In this document: in pieces, positions 1-6,987 of the stretch
Layout of the letters: each line of letters opens with the position of its first letter
Position numbering within the stretch: position 1 is the first letter of the stretch
Origin: Streptococcus sp.
GTDB taxonomy: Bacteria; Bacillota; Bacilli; Lactobacillales; Streptococcaceae
Length of the DNA: 12,734 bases
Direction of reading: 5' to 3'
Assembly: GCA_003521145.1 (NCBI GenBank)
Contig: DOTL01000076.1
Span: 1 to 12,734, forward strand
Notes under the pieces: model-generated
Database searches by the model: none
Seen by the model: only the letters and a program-made list of their open reading frames with translations
What the model was told of the DNA's origin: nothing
Program-made: the position numbers and the translations under genes

Positions 1-985
1 ACACATAATTATTGACAGTATCCGTTTTGATGGGGTTGATTGCTTTGTCTCTGGGTTGCTTTTTCTTGAAATTTTAATTGTTCATAGTAAGAACGAACAA
101 CAAAAGAATGCCTCAAATCAGGTACAGACGGCGCGTATCATGGCTAATGGGGACTTGCTCTATCATGATGGTCTCTATATGAGTGCCTTGTAAGTAGATG
201 GTAGCTATGATTTCACGGAGAATTTTACTTATGTGAAGCCGTGGTTAAAGCAGGGTGATTTGGTTTTGGGTGATTTTGAGGGAACGATTAATCCTGATTA
301 TCCTTTGTTAGGCTATCCTCTGTTTAATGCTCCTCAATCAGTGACAGCGGCTATTAAGGATGCTGGCTATGTTGTTATGGATTTGGCTCATAATCATATC
401 TTGGATTCTGATTTAGAGGGGGCTTTTACAACGGCTGATGCTTTTAAAGAGGTGGGCATTGATCCTGTTGGTGTTTGTGAAAAGCCGGTGCGTGACAAGG
501 TGCCACTCCTCATCAAGAATGTTAATGGTATCAAGGTTGCAATACTTTCCTATGTTTATGGTTACAATGGCCTAGAGTCGAACTTGACAGATAAAGAGGT
601 TGCAGACCACTTATCGAATTTGGATGAAAAACGTATGAAAGCTGAGATTCAGCGTGCAGAAAAAGAAGCAGATATCACGGTTATCAGGCCTCAGATGGGT
701 GTTGAGTATCGTTTGGAACCGACAGATGAACAGGTTAAACTTTATCATAAGATGATTGATTGGGGTGCCGATATTATCTTTGGAGCACATCTGACTTGGG
801 TTAACCGTACGCCTAAAGGAACAACTTCTCCAGAGGGATACCCTTTGTATACTTACCAAACTTATATTTTAGAGGATTTCATTAAAGGTGGTAAATATAG
901 AAATAAACTAGATGAAGAAACCAAAGAGCGTATAGATACTGCCTATAAAGAAATGAATGCCCATGTTAATTTAAAATGGAAATAA
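1..985 (+). pseudogene. CapA-family (PgsA-like) metallophosphatase, decayed, 5' end outside or at window edge
   Basis: The reading frame of 194-985 encodes a CapA-type protein (motifs GDLVLGDFEGTIN, DLAHNHILD, PQMGVEY), a family linked to capsule or poly-gamma-glutamate export and usually tethered to the membrane. Several lesions are visible. A hydrophobic anchor (VSVLMGLIALSLGCFFLKF) is read from 18-74 in frame 3 and ends at a TAA (75-77), while the continuation (residues NEQQKN onward, MANGDLLYHDG) is in frame 2, so a frameshift lies near 60-77. A TAA at 191-193 interrupts frame 2 between YMSAL and VDGSYDF. Near 780-800 the sequence runs from GADIIFG straight into AHLTWVNRTPKG; family members have a GGHPHV metal motif and a long segment here, so an internal deletion is inferred. 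The GTG at 233 could restart translation but would lack the first metal-binding part. A non-functional gene is the likely reading. Confidence 0.85.
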
Positions 986-994
986 AGCTAAGAT

Positions 995-1020
995 ATCGCC
1001 CGAATTTGGCGATGTTTTTT
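995..1020 (+). terminator. Rho-independent terminator after the capA remnant
   Basis: The stem ATCGCC (995-1000) pairs with GGCGAT (1008-1013) around a seven-base loop and is followed at once by a T-rich run (GTTTTTT). It lies ten bases after the stop codon, the expected place for a terminator. Confidence 0.8.
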
Positions 1021-1034
1021 GGTTTATCGAAAAG

Positions 1035-1148
1035 TTACCCACAGACTTATCCACAGGTGTGGAAAAGTCTGTTGATAGTGTTGAATATTGATTTTTTCAA
1101 GGTTTTAAAAGAAGGAAATTATTTAGGTTGTGAACAAGTTTATCCACA
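1035..1148. promoter_or_regulatory. Cluster of five DnaA-box-like sites
   Basis: Two sites match the DnaA box TTATNCACA exactly: TTATCCACA at 1047-1055 and at 1140-1148. Three more differ by one base: TTACCCACA at 1035-1043, TTTTCCACA on the minus strand at 1058-1066, and TTGTTCACA on the minus strand at 1129-1137. They form two groups, 1035-1066 and 1129-1148. No dnaA, dnaN or other origin gene is next to them. The 986-1309 gap holds no convincing gene. Downstream, 1193-1290 is very AT-rich. A role in DnaA titration or in DnaA control of a nearby promoter is inference. Confidence 0.6.
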
Positions 1149-1251
1149 AGTAGTTGGGTCAGAGAGAGAATATTTTTATGAACGATATTAGTTAAAATTA
1201 TCGGAAACATTCGTCTTTTTCAAGAAAAAAGAGGCGATTTTCATAAAAAAA

Positions 1252-1280
1252 TAGCATTTTTAATAAAAATATGCTAAAAT
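1252..1280 (+). promoter_or_regulatory. Extended -10 promoter with overlapping palindrome, upstream of the ACT gene
   Basis: An extended -10, TGCTAAAAT (1272-1280), lies about 30 bases before the ACT-domain start codon. The -35 region is weak, as is common with extended -10 promoters. The inverted pair TAGCAT (1252-1257) and ATGCTA (1271-1276) covers the space between -35 and -10 and could be an operator or a simple hairpin. A further weak hairpin of TCTTTTT (1214-1220) with AAAAAGA (1226-1232) lies upstream. Confidence 0.5.
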
Positions 1281-1309
1281 TATACAAAATAAAATGATGG
1301 AGGCTTCTC

Positions 1310-1576
1310 ATGAAAGCGATTATTACAGTTGTAGGTAAGGACAAAGCAGGTATTGTTGCGGGTGTTGCGACTAAGGTGGCAGAGCTTGGCTTGAGTATTG
1401 ATGATATTTCTCAAACAGTTCTTGATGAATTCTTTACCATGATGGCGGTTGTATCATCAGAAGATAAAAAAGATTTTACACACCTACGTGCTGAATTGGA
1501 AGTCTTTGGTGAGTTATTGAACGTTAAAATCAACATCCAAAGTTCTGCAATTTTTGATGCTATGCACAACTTGTAA
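1310..1576 (+). CDS. ACT-domain protein, UPF0237 family
   Basis: This 88-residue protein is a single ACT domain of the GcvR-like/UPF0237 type: it starts MKAIITVVGKDKAGIVAGVA, the usual first strand and glycine-rich turn of a ligand-binding ACT domain. ACT domains usually sense amino acids or other small ligands, but the ligand here is unknown. The start ATG is preceded by ATGGAGG (1297-1303), a strong ribosome binding site. The gene ends 17 bases before the next one and shares its promoter, so the two are probably co-transcribed. The same pair is conserved in other streptococci (SP_0238/SP_0239 in pneumococcus, from memory), which suggests a joint role. It is the usual full length and looks intact. 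Confidence 0.9.
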   Translation: MKAIITVVGKDKAGIVAGVATKVAELGLSIDDISQTVLDEFFTMMAVVSSEDKKDFTHLRAELEVFGELLNVKINIQSSAIFDAMHNL

Positions 1577-1593
1577 GATAGGAGTAGCTTAAA

Positions 1594-2931
1594 ATGGATA
1601 TTAAACAGGTCACAGAAACCATTGCCATGATTGAGGAACAGAACTTTGATGTTCGTACCATTACCATGGGGATTTCACTCCTAGACTGTATCGATTCAGA
1701 TATCGATAAGGCGGCGGAAAAAGTCTATAATAAGATTGTATCTAAGGCTAAGAATTTGGTAGCTGTTGGTAACGAAATTGCGGCTGAACTTGGTATTCCG
1801 ATTGTTAATAAACGTGTCTCTGTTACTCCGATCTCAATCATCGGTGCGGCAACAGATGCAACAGACTATGTACCTTTTGCGAAGGCGTTAGACCGAGCAG
1901 CTAAGGAAATCGGTATTAACTTTATTGGTGGTTTCTCTGCACTCGTTCAGAAGGGCTGCCAAAAAGGTGATGAAATTCTTATTAATTCTATTCCACGTGC
2001 GCTTGCAGAGACTGATTTTGTCTGCTCATCTGTTAACATTGGTTCAACCAAGACTGGTATAAACATGACAGCGGTACGTGACATGGGACGTATCATCAAA
2101 GAGGCTTCTGAGGCGGATCCAATGGGCCCAGGTAAATTGGTGGTCTTTGCTAATGCGGTTGAAGATAATCCCTTTATGGCAGGTGCTTTCCACGGTGTTG
2201 GTGAGGCTGATGTTGTAATCAATGTCGGGGTTTCAGGTCCTGGTGTTGTGCAACGTGCAGTTGAGAAAGTTCCAGGCGAAAGTTTCGATGTTCTAGCTGA
2301 AACAGTTAAGAAGACCGCCTTCAAAATCACACGTGTTGGTCAGTTGGTTGGTCAAATGGCCAGCGAACGCCTTGGTGTCGAGTTTGGTATTGTAGATTTG
2401 TCTCTTGCGCCAACACCAGCAGTTGGTGATTCAGTAGCCCGTGTCCTTGAAGCGATGGGTCTTGAAGTTGTTGGTACGCATGGTACTACTGCAGCTCTAG
2501 CCCTTCTTAATGACCAAGTTAAAAAAGGTGGTATCATGGCATGTAACCAAGTTGGTGGTTTGTCAGGTGCCTTTATTCCAGTTTCTGAAGATGAAGGTAT
2601 GATTGCGGCGGTTCAATCTGGTCATATCAACCTTGAAAAATTGGAAGCCATGACAGCTATCTGTTCTGTTGGTCTAGACATGATTGCTATTCCTGCTGAT
2701 ACGCCAGATACAACAATCGCGGCCATGATTGCTGATGAAGCAGCTATCGGTGTCATTAACCAGAAAACAACAGCTGTTCGTATCATTCCTTATGGTAAGG
2801 AAGGTGATATGTTGGAACTTGGAGGTCTTCTTGGTTATGCGCCAGTAATGAAGGTAAATAAAGCCTCATCGGCTGACTTCATTGCGCGTGGTGGTCAAAT
2901 CCCAGCTCCTGTTCACAGCTTTAAAAACTAA
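1594..2931 (+). CDS. DUF711/UPF0210 PFL-like family protein
   Basis: This 445-residue protein belongs to the UPF0210/DUF711 family, often annotated as a PFL family protein. Supporting features are the N-terminal DIKQVTETIAMIEEQNFDVRTITMGISL, the central GGFSALVQKGCQKGD segment, and the glycine-rich VGVSGPGVVQRAVEK and AGAFHGVGEADVVINVG stretches. No biochemical function is firmly assigned; the similarity to pyruvate formate-lyase is structural, and I see no typical glycyl-radical motif. A ribosome binding site TAGGAG (1579-1584) precedes the ATG. It follows the ACT protein directly, an arrangement that suggests the ACT domain may regulate or sense a ligand for this protein (inference). The gene appears full length and undamaged. 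Confidence 0.9.
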   Translation: MDIKQVTETIAMIEEQNFDVRTITMGISLLDCIDSDIDKAAEKVYNKIVSKAKNLVAVGNEIAAELGIPIVNKRVSVTPISIIGAATDATDYVPFAKALDRAAKEIGINFIGGFSALVQKGCQKGDEILINSIPRALAETDFVCSSVNIGSTKTGINMTAVRDMGRIIKEASEADPMGPGKLVVFANAVEDNPFMAGAFHGVGEADVVINVGVSGPGVVQRAVEKVPGESFDVLAETVKKTAFKITRVGQLVGQMASERLGVEFGIVDLSLAPTPAVGDSVARVLEAMGLEVVGTHGTTAALALLNDQVKKGGIMACNQVGGLSGAFIPVSEDEGMIAAVQSGHINLEKLEAMTAICSVGLDMIAIPADTPDTTIAAMIADEAAIGVINQKTTAVRIIPYGKEGDMLELGGLLGYAPVMKVNKASSADFIARGGQIPAPVHSFKN

Positions 2932-2940
2932 GCGAATGAT

Positions 2941-2970
2941 AAATGCTTTCCCAATTGGTAAGGCATTTTC
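2941..2970 (+). terminator. Probable terminator after the DUF711 gene
   Basis: ATGCTTTCCC (2943-2952) pairs with GGTAAGGCAT (2957-2966) with one mismatch and one G-T pair around an AATT loop. Flanking A and T bases extend the stem. The T run is short (TTTTC), so termination may be partial. Confidence 0.55.
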
Positions 2971-3006
2971 TGATGGTCTCGCTGGCTAGATAGTCGAGGG
3001 GATTTG

Positions 3007-3015
3007 TGCTATAAA
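3007..3015 (+). promoter_or_regulatory. Extended -10 promoter for the phosphoglycerate mutase-carboxypeptidase-glucosaminidase unit
   Basis: TGCTATAAA is an extended -10 element 31 bases before the ATG at 3047. The -35 region around 2987-2992 is poor. It lies just after a probable terminator, which fits a new transcription unit. Confidence 0.5.
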
Positions 3016-3046
3016 GAATTCAAGAATGACGGAAAGAAGGGGCGCT

Positions 3047-3752
3047 ATGAGTAAGGTTAAGTTGTATATTGCGAGACACGGCAAAACCATGTTTAACACC
3101 ATTGGTCGTGCACAAGGTTGGTCTGATAGCCCTTTGACCCCGTTCGGTGAGGAAGGTATTCGTGAATTGGGGGGTAGGTCTGAAAGCGGTAGGTATTCCT
3201 TTCAAGGCCGCATATTCTAGTGACTCAGGTCGAACGATTCAAACCATGGATATCATTTTACGTGAGACGGGTTTGGAAACCATTCCTTATAAACGTGATA
3301 AACGTATTCGTGAGTGGTGTTTTGGTAGTTTAGATGGTGGCTATGACGGTGAACTTTTCTACGGTGTACTACCGAGAACAGATGCTTTTCAAGGTAAGGA
3401 TTTGTATGAGGTAACTTATCCTGAGCTTGCACAAGGTATCCTTGATGTGGATACAGCTGATTGGGCAGAGCCTTGGGAAGTGCTCAGAAAACGTATTTTA
3501 GAGGGGTTCACAGCTATTGCAGAAAATCTTGAGAGTTCTGGTGGCGGTAATGCTATCGTCGTTAGTCACAGTATGACCATTGCAACTTTTGCTTGGTTAA
3601 TGGATCCTTCTGTCGAGCATCCTCCATTGGACAACGGTTCGGTTACTATCGTTGCTTATGAAAATGGTAGATTCACATTGGAAACACTTGGCGATATGAC
3701 TTATCGTCAGGTTGGACGAGAGATAATAGAAAAAGACAATGGTAAAAAATAG
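3047..3752 (+). pseudogene. Histidine phosphatase / phosphoglycerate mutase-family protein, frameshifted
   Basis: The first frame gives MSKVKLYIARHGKTMFNTIG, with the catalytic RHG motif (H11), up to GIRELG. The second frame continues with VGLKAVGIPFKAAYSSDSGRT and includes the second catalytic histidine in VVSHSMT. The two join cleanly if the run of six G at 3169-3174 had five, giving a normal protein of about 234 residues. As written, the product stops early after a short wrong tail (stop at 3221-3223). The ATG at 3047 has AGAAGGGG (3035-3042) at good spacing and fits the family N-terminus better than the in-frame ATG at 3026. The family acts on small phosphorylated metabolites; the substrate here cannot be told. 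The gene overlaps the next by 14 bases. A sequencing error in the G run is the main alternative. Confidence 0.85.
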
Positions 3753-4536
3753 CTATCCGAGTCGCCGTCAGGCGAAAAAGCAAACCAATTGGTTTTTGGT
3801 TATCAGTGGCGTCTTGACTGCAATTCTTTTAGTTACAGCAGGACTTTATTCAGTATTTGGTGTCAGTCGTACGGTCCAACAAACCAATGGATCGTCAGTA
3901 ACAAAAAATAGTAAGCAAATTACCAATTCGACTCAAAGCAAGGATACAAAAGGACTACCTGATGTATCGCCTAAAGACTGGAAATTGCTTTTGGTAAATC
4001 GAGATAATAAGTCTAAAGAGCTTAATCCTGAGCTTGCTAACGTATATGGTGTTTCTGTAGATGCGAGAATTGCAAAAAATGTTGAAGAATTTTTAGCAGC
4101 AGCTCAAGAAATTAATCCAAGCTATCATTTGATTTCAGGTTATCGTAGTGTTTCTTATCAGACAGAACTTTATAACAGTTATGTTCAGCAGGAAATGGCT
4201 GCTGACCCAAGTTTGACGGAGTCTCAGGCGGAGAAAAAGGTTCAAACCTATTCACAACCACCAGGAGCGAGTGAACACCAGACGGGTCTTGCGATTGATA
4301 TGAGTACTGTAGATAGCTTAAATGAAGCAGATCCAGATACAGTAGCTAAAGTTAAAGAGTTAGCGCCGAAATATGGCTTTGTTCTTCGTTTTCCAGATGG
4401 TAAAACATCGTCAACAGGTGTAGGCTACGAGGATTGGCATTTCCGCTATGTTGGTAAAGAGTCAGCAGAGTATATGACTGAACATAATCTCACTTTGGAG
4501 GAATATTTGGCATTATTAAAGGAGAAAACTAAGTGA
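3739..4536 (+). CDS. ldcB: LdcB/VanY-type D-Ala/L,D-carboxypeptidase, membrane anchored
   Basis: This 265-residue protein trims the stem peptides of peptidoglycan on the outer face of the membrane. An N-terminal membrane segment lies at residues 17-40, followed by a serine/threonine/lysine-rich linker to about residue 75. The peptidase domain shows SGYRS (133-137), the zinc-binding SEHQTGLAID (178-187, H180 and D187) and EDWH (231-234, E231 and H234), all key residues of the VanY/LdcB fold. The sequence closely resembles pneumococcal LdcB (DacB), an L,D-carboxypeptidase acting on tetrapeptides, so that activity is likelier than D,D. The start overlaps the end of the phosphoglycerate mutase frame by 14 bases with little ribosome binding site, which suggests translational coupling; the frameshift upstream could therefore lower its expression. 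It is intact. Confidence 0.9.
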   Translation: MVKNSYPSRRQAKKQTNWFLVISGVLTAILLVTAGLYSVFGVSRTVQQTNGSSVTKNSKQITNSTQSKDTKGLPDVSPKDWKLLLVNRDNKSKELNPELANVYGVSVDARIAKNVEEFLAAAQEINPSYHLISGYRSVSYQTELYNSYVQQEMAADPSLTESQAEKKVQTYSQPPGASEHQTGLAIDMSTVDSLNEADPDTVAKVKELAPKYGFVLRFPDGKTSSTGVGYEDWHFRYVGKESAEYMTEHNLTLEEYLALLKEKTK

Positions 4537-4537
4537 G

Positions 4538-5117
4538 ATGACGTTTTTAACTAAAAGCCTTCATAATCTTAGTTGTTGTTTTCGCTTTAGGTATTCTCTT
4601 GCTTTTGATTCTTCATGCCTCTACAGATGATAACGCTCGTTCGGTAAAGGTTGCTTACACGCAGCAAGGGTTTATTGAGACCTTAGCTCCAACAGCTCAA
4701 AAGATGTCCAAAAACTATGGTGTGCCTGCGTCTATTCTCCTTAGTAAATCTGCGTATGAGTCGAATTATGGTAGTAGTCTCTTATCTGTTAAATACCATA
4801 ATATCTACAGTCTCCCTGCTCGGCCAGGACAAGAACATATCTATCTAAAGGATAATGTTTACAGTAAAGGCAAATGGCAATATCGAAAAGTAGATTTTGC
4901 AGTTTTTAGAGACTGGTCAAGTTCTATGTCATCTTATCTAGAAGAACTACGCCAAGGTAGATGGGGAGAATCAACCTATAAAGAGGTGGCAGGAACTACG
5001 AGTTATAAAGTTGCGGCAGAAAAGCTACAAGCTGCAGGTTTTAATAGTGATCCTGATTACGCTAAACATCTTATTTCTATTATTGAGACCTATAATTTGG
5101 TAAAATATGATCGCTGA
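4538..5117 (+). pseudogene. Glucosaminidase-type wall hydrolase (GH73-like), anchor out of frame
   Basis: From 4551 one frame encodes a hydrophobic anchor (FIILVVVFALGILLLLILHAS) and then a hydrolase domain with PASILLSKSAYESNYGSSLL, where the glutamate of ESNYG is the expected catalytic acid of the glucosaminidase (GH73/LytG-like) family, and YHNIYSL. The domain continues to a natural end at 5117. That frame has a TAA at 4548-4550 and no ATG. The likely original start is ATG 4538 (MTFLTK), one base after the carboxypeptidase stop, in a different frame; removing one A from the AAAA at 4553-4556 joins MTFLTK to AFIILVVV, for about 192 residues. The only in-frame start is TTG 4599, inside the membrane segment, without a ribosome binding site. 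Probably a recent pseudogene; a sequencing error is possible. Confidence 0.7.
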
Positions 5118-5123
5118 GATTAG

Positions 5124-5145
5124 AACACCCCTAAGGGTGTTTTTT
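5124..5145 (+). terminator. Rho-independent terminator after the wall-hydrolase unit
   Basis: AACACCC (5124-5130) pairs perfectly with GGGTGTT (5135-5141) around a CTAA loop, followed by a T run. It lies seven bases after the stop codon. Confidence 0.9.
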
Positions 5146-5172
5146 AATGTTTCTAGGTCTCTAGATGTATTT

Positions 5173-5199
5173 TTAGCACTCTTATAAAAAGAGTGCTAT
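5173..5199. promoter_or_regulatory. CIRCE operator 1 (HrcA binding site), upstream of the -35
   Basis: TTAGCACTC (5173-5181), nine bases, then GAGTGCTAT (5191-5199). This is the CIRCE consensus TTAGCACTC-N9-GAGTGCTAA with a single change in the last base. It lies 16 bases upstream of the -35 box. The same inverted repeat is followed by a long T run (5199-5205), so in RNA it may also act as a second terminator. Confidence 0.93.
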
Positions 5200-5215
5200 T
5201 TTTTTGGTTTTTTGG

Positions 5216-5243
5216 TTGACATGTTCAAGTTTAGGTGTATAAT
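5216..5243 (+). promoter_or_regulatory. SigA promoter of the hrcA-grpE-dnaK operon
   Basis: A perfect -35 TTGACA (5216-5221) and a perfect -10 TATAAT (5238-5243) are separated by 16 bases. Transcription would start near 5250, just before CIRCE operator 2. The consensus promoter combined with two operators fits a strong, HrcA-repressed heat-shock promoter. Confidence 0.93.
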
Positions 5244-5254
5244 AGAATCATAGT

Positions 5255-5281
5255 TTAGCAGTCAACGTATCAGAGTGCTAA
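5255..5281. promoter_or_regulatory. CIRCE operator 2 (HrcA binding site), in the leader
   Basis: TTAGCAGTC (5255-5263), nine bases, then GAGTGCTAA (5273-5281). The right arm is perfect and the left arm has one change (CAGTC for CACTC). It covers the first part of the transcript, the usual place for a blocking operator. Confidence 0.93.
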
Positions 5282-5303
5282 TAAATAGAAATGAGGTGGC
5301 ATC

Positions 5304-6380
5304 GTGATTACGCAAAGGCAAAACACTATTTTGAATTTGATAGTTGAGATGTTCACTCGTACACATGAACCGGTTGGTTCTAAAGCATTACAAGAATCAA
5401 TTGATTTGAGTTCAGCAACCATTCGTAATGACATGGCCAAGCTAGAAAAGATGGGCTATCTTGAAAAAGCTCATACTTCTAGTGGGCGTATGCCAAGCCG
5501 AGCAGGTTTCCAGTATTTCGTCGCTAATTCTTTAAATCTTGATGCGATTGATGAACAAGATGTTTATAAAGTGGTCAAGGCCTTTGATTTTGAAGCCTTT
5601 AAACTTGAAGATATCTTGGATGCAGTGGCGAAGCTGCTGGCAGAAATGACAGGATGTACAGCAGTGATTCAAGATGTGGACCCGACACGACAACGTCTGA
5701 CTGGATTTGACATTGTTCATCTATCTAATCACGACGCTTTAGCGGTTCTTACTCTAGATGAATCTAAGCCTGTGACAGTTCAATTTGCTATTCCAAAAAA
5801 TTTCTTGTCTAGTGATTTGGAAAATCTTCGTAAGCTTGTTCAAGAACGTTTTTTGGGAAATACTGTCTTAGATATCCATTACCGATTGAGAACTGAGATT
5901 CCTCAGATTGTGCAAAAGCATTTCAAAATAATAGATAATGTTCTAGATTTGTTTGATTATATCTTTTCACAACTTTTTAAGGAATTGATTTTCATCGAAG
6001 GTAAGGTTGCATCATTGAGTTATGCTGACTTAAAAACCTATCAATTTTTGGACAATCCACAACATGTGGCACTTGAGCTTCGATCAGCTATCTCCGATGA
6101 TGAAGTGACTAAGATTTCAGTTGCAGAATCAACTGAAGAAGCGCTTGAAAATGTCACAGTTATGAGTCATAAATTCCTGATTCCTTATCGTGGGATAGGG
6201 CTCATGCATGTGATTGGACCAGTTGAAATTGATTATCGTCGCATGGTTAGTTTGGTCAATGTTATCAGTAGAGTTTTGGTTATGAAGTTGACGGATTATT
6301 ACCGTTACCTCAATAGTAACCATTATGAAGTTAGTCATGATATGACATTTGAAAAGTATAGAAAGAGGTGTGTGCCTTGA
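5304..6380 (+). CDS. hrcA: Heat-inducible transcription repressor HrcA
   Basis: HrcA is the repressor that binds CIRCE and shuts off chaperone operons; it depends on GroEL for correct folding, so titration of GroEL by misfolded protein derepresses its targets. The 358-residue product begins MITQRQNTILNLIVEMF and has an N-terminal winged helix with VGSKALQESIDLSSATIRND (residues about 24-43), then GYLEKAHTSSGRMPSRAGFQYFV, the conserved HrcA signature. The C-terminal IPYRGIGLMHVIGPVEIDYRRM block is also typical. It starts at a GTG preceded by GAGGTGG (5293-5299). It sits directly behind the two CIRCE sites and thus controls itself. The stop codon overlaps the start of grpE. It looks intact. Confidence 0.97.
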   Translation: MITQRQNTILNLIVEMFTRTHEPVGSKALQESIDLSSATIRNDMAKLEKMGYLEKAHTSSGRMPSRAGFQYFVANSLNLDAIDEQDVYKVVKAFDFEAFKLEDILDAVAKLLAEMTGCTAVIQDVDPTRQRLTGFDIVHLSNHDALAVLTLDESKPVTVQFAIPKNFLSSDLENLRKLVQERFLGNTVLDIHYRLRTEIPQIVQKHFKIIDNVLDLFDYIFSQLFKELIFIEGKVASLSYADLKTYQFLDNPQHVALELRSAISDDEVTKISVAESTEEALENVTVMSHKFLIPYRGIGLMHVIGPVEIDYRRMVSLVNVISRVLVMKLTDYYRYLNSNHYEVSHDMTFEKYRKRCVP

Positions 6381-6901
6381 CTGAAGATATAAAAAAAGAA
6401 GAAGTGAAAGAAGAGGAAGCTACGGAGACAACTGAAGAAGTTGTAGAGGAAGTAAGCAAATCTTCTGAACTTGAAGAAGCACAAGCGCGTGCCGAAGAAT
6501 TTGAAAACAAATACCTTCGTGCCCATGCAGAGATGCAAAACATTCAGCGACGTGCAAATGAAGAACGTCAACAATTGCAAAAGTATCGTAGCCAAGATTT
6601 GGCAAAAGCAATTTTGCCATCACTTGATAACCTTGAACGTGCTCTTGCCGTTGAGGGCTTGACTGATGATGTTAAAAAAGGTTTGGAAATGGTGCAAGAA
6701 AGTTTAGCGCATGCTCTTAAAGAGGAAGGGATTGAAGAAATTCCAGCAGATAGTGATTTCGATCATAACTTCCATATGGCTATTCAAACAATTCCTGCAG
6801 ATGATGAACATCCAGCAGATACGATTGCACAAGTTTTCCAAAAAGGGTATAAACTCCACGAACGCGTCTTACGCCCAGCTATGGTAGTTGTATATAATTA
6901 A
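6377..6901 (+). CDS. grpE: Nucleotide exchange factor GrpE
   Basis: GrpE releases ADP from DnaK so that the chaperone can let go of its substrate. The protein has an acidic, glutamate-rich N-terminus, a long coiled coil (ELEEAQARAEEFENKYLRAH, then AEMQNIQRRANEER), and the C-terminal beta domain with GYKLHERVLRPAMVVV, the family signature. I chose the TTG at 6377, giving 174 residues and a TTGA overlap with the hrcA stop, because AGAGG (6364-6368) is spaced correctly for it. The in-frame GTG at 6368 overlaps that ribosome binding site and is unlikely. The gene is part of the hrcA operon and so is under CIRCE control. The following 86-base gap holds only the dnaK ribosome binding site and no clear terminator. 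Confidence 0.95.
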   Translation: MTEDIKKEEVKEEEATETTEEVVEEVSKSSELEEAQARAEEFENKYLRAHAEMQNIQRRANEERQQLQKYRSQDLAKAILPSLDNLERALAVEGLTDDVKKGLEMVQESLAHALKEEGIEEIPADSDFDHNFHMAIQTIPADDEHPADTIAQVFQKGYKLHERVLRPAMVVVYN

Positions 6902-6987
6902 TTGAAACCTTGTCCGAAATAACAGAAAACTATGAATGAATTATAAAAAAAGCAAAATAGAAATTAAAGTAAAAAGGGGAAAAGCAT

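Noticed and set aside
976..1191. A 71-codon open frame starting inside the end of the capA remnant
   Set aside because: It has no ribosome binding site, runs through the terminator and the DnaA-box cluster, and its protein sequence resembles no family I know.
1035..1300. Chromosomal replication origin (oriC)
   Set aside because: DnaA boxes and AT-rich DNA are present, but dnaA, dnaN and other typical origin neighbours are absent; an accessory cluster is the safer reading.
3026..3046. Earlier ATG at 3026 as the start of the phosphoglycerate mutase-family gene
   Set aside because: It adds seven residues not typical of the family and lacks a well-placed ribosome binding site, while the ATG at 3047 has one.
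6335..6595. Antisense open frame opposite the start of grpE, rich in F and C
   Set aside because: It mirrors the glutamate- and lysine-rich grpE coding sequence and has no start signals of its own.
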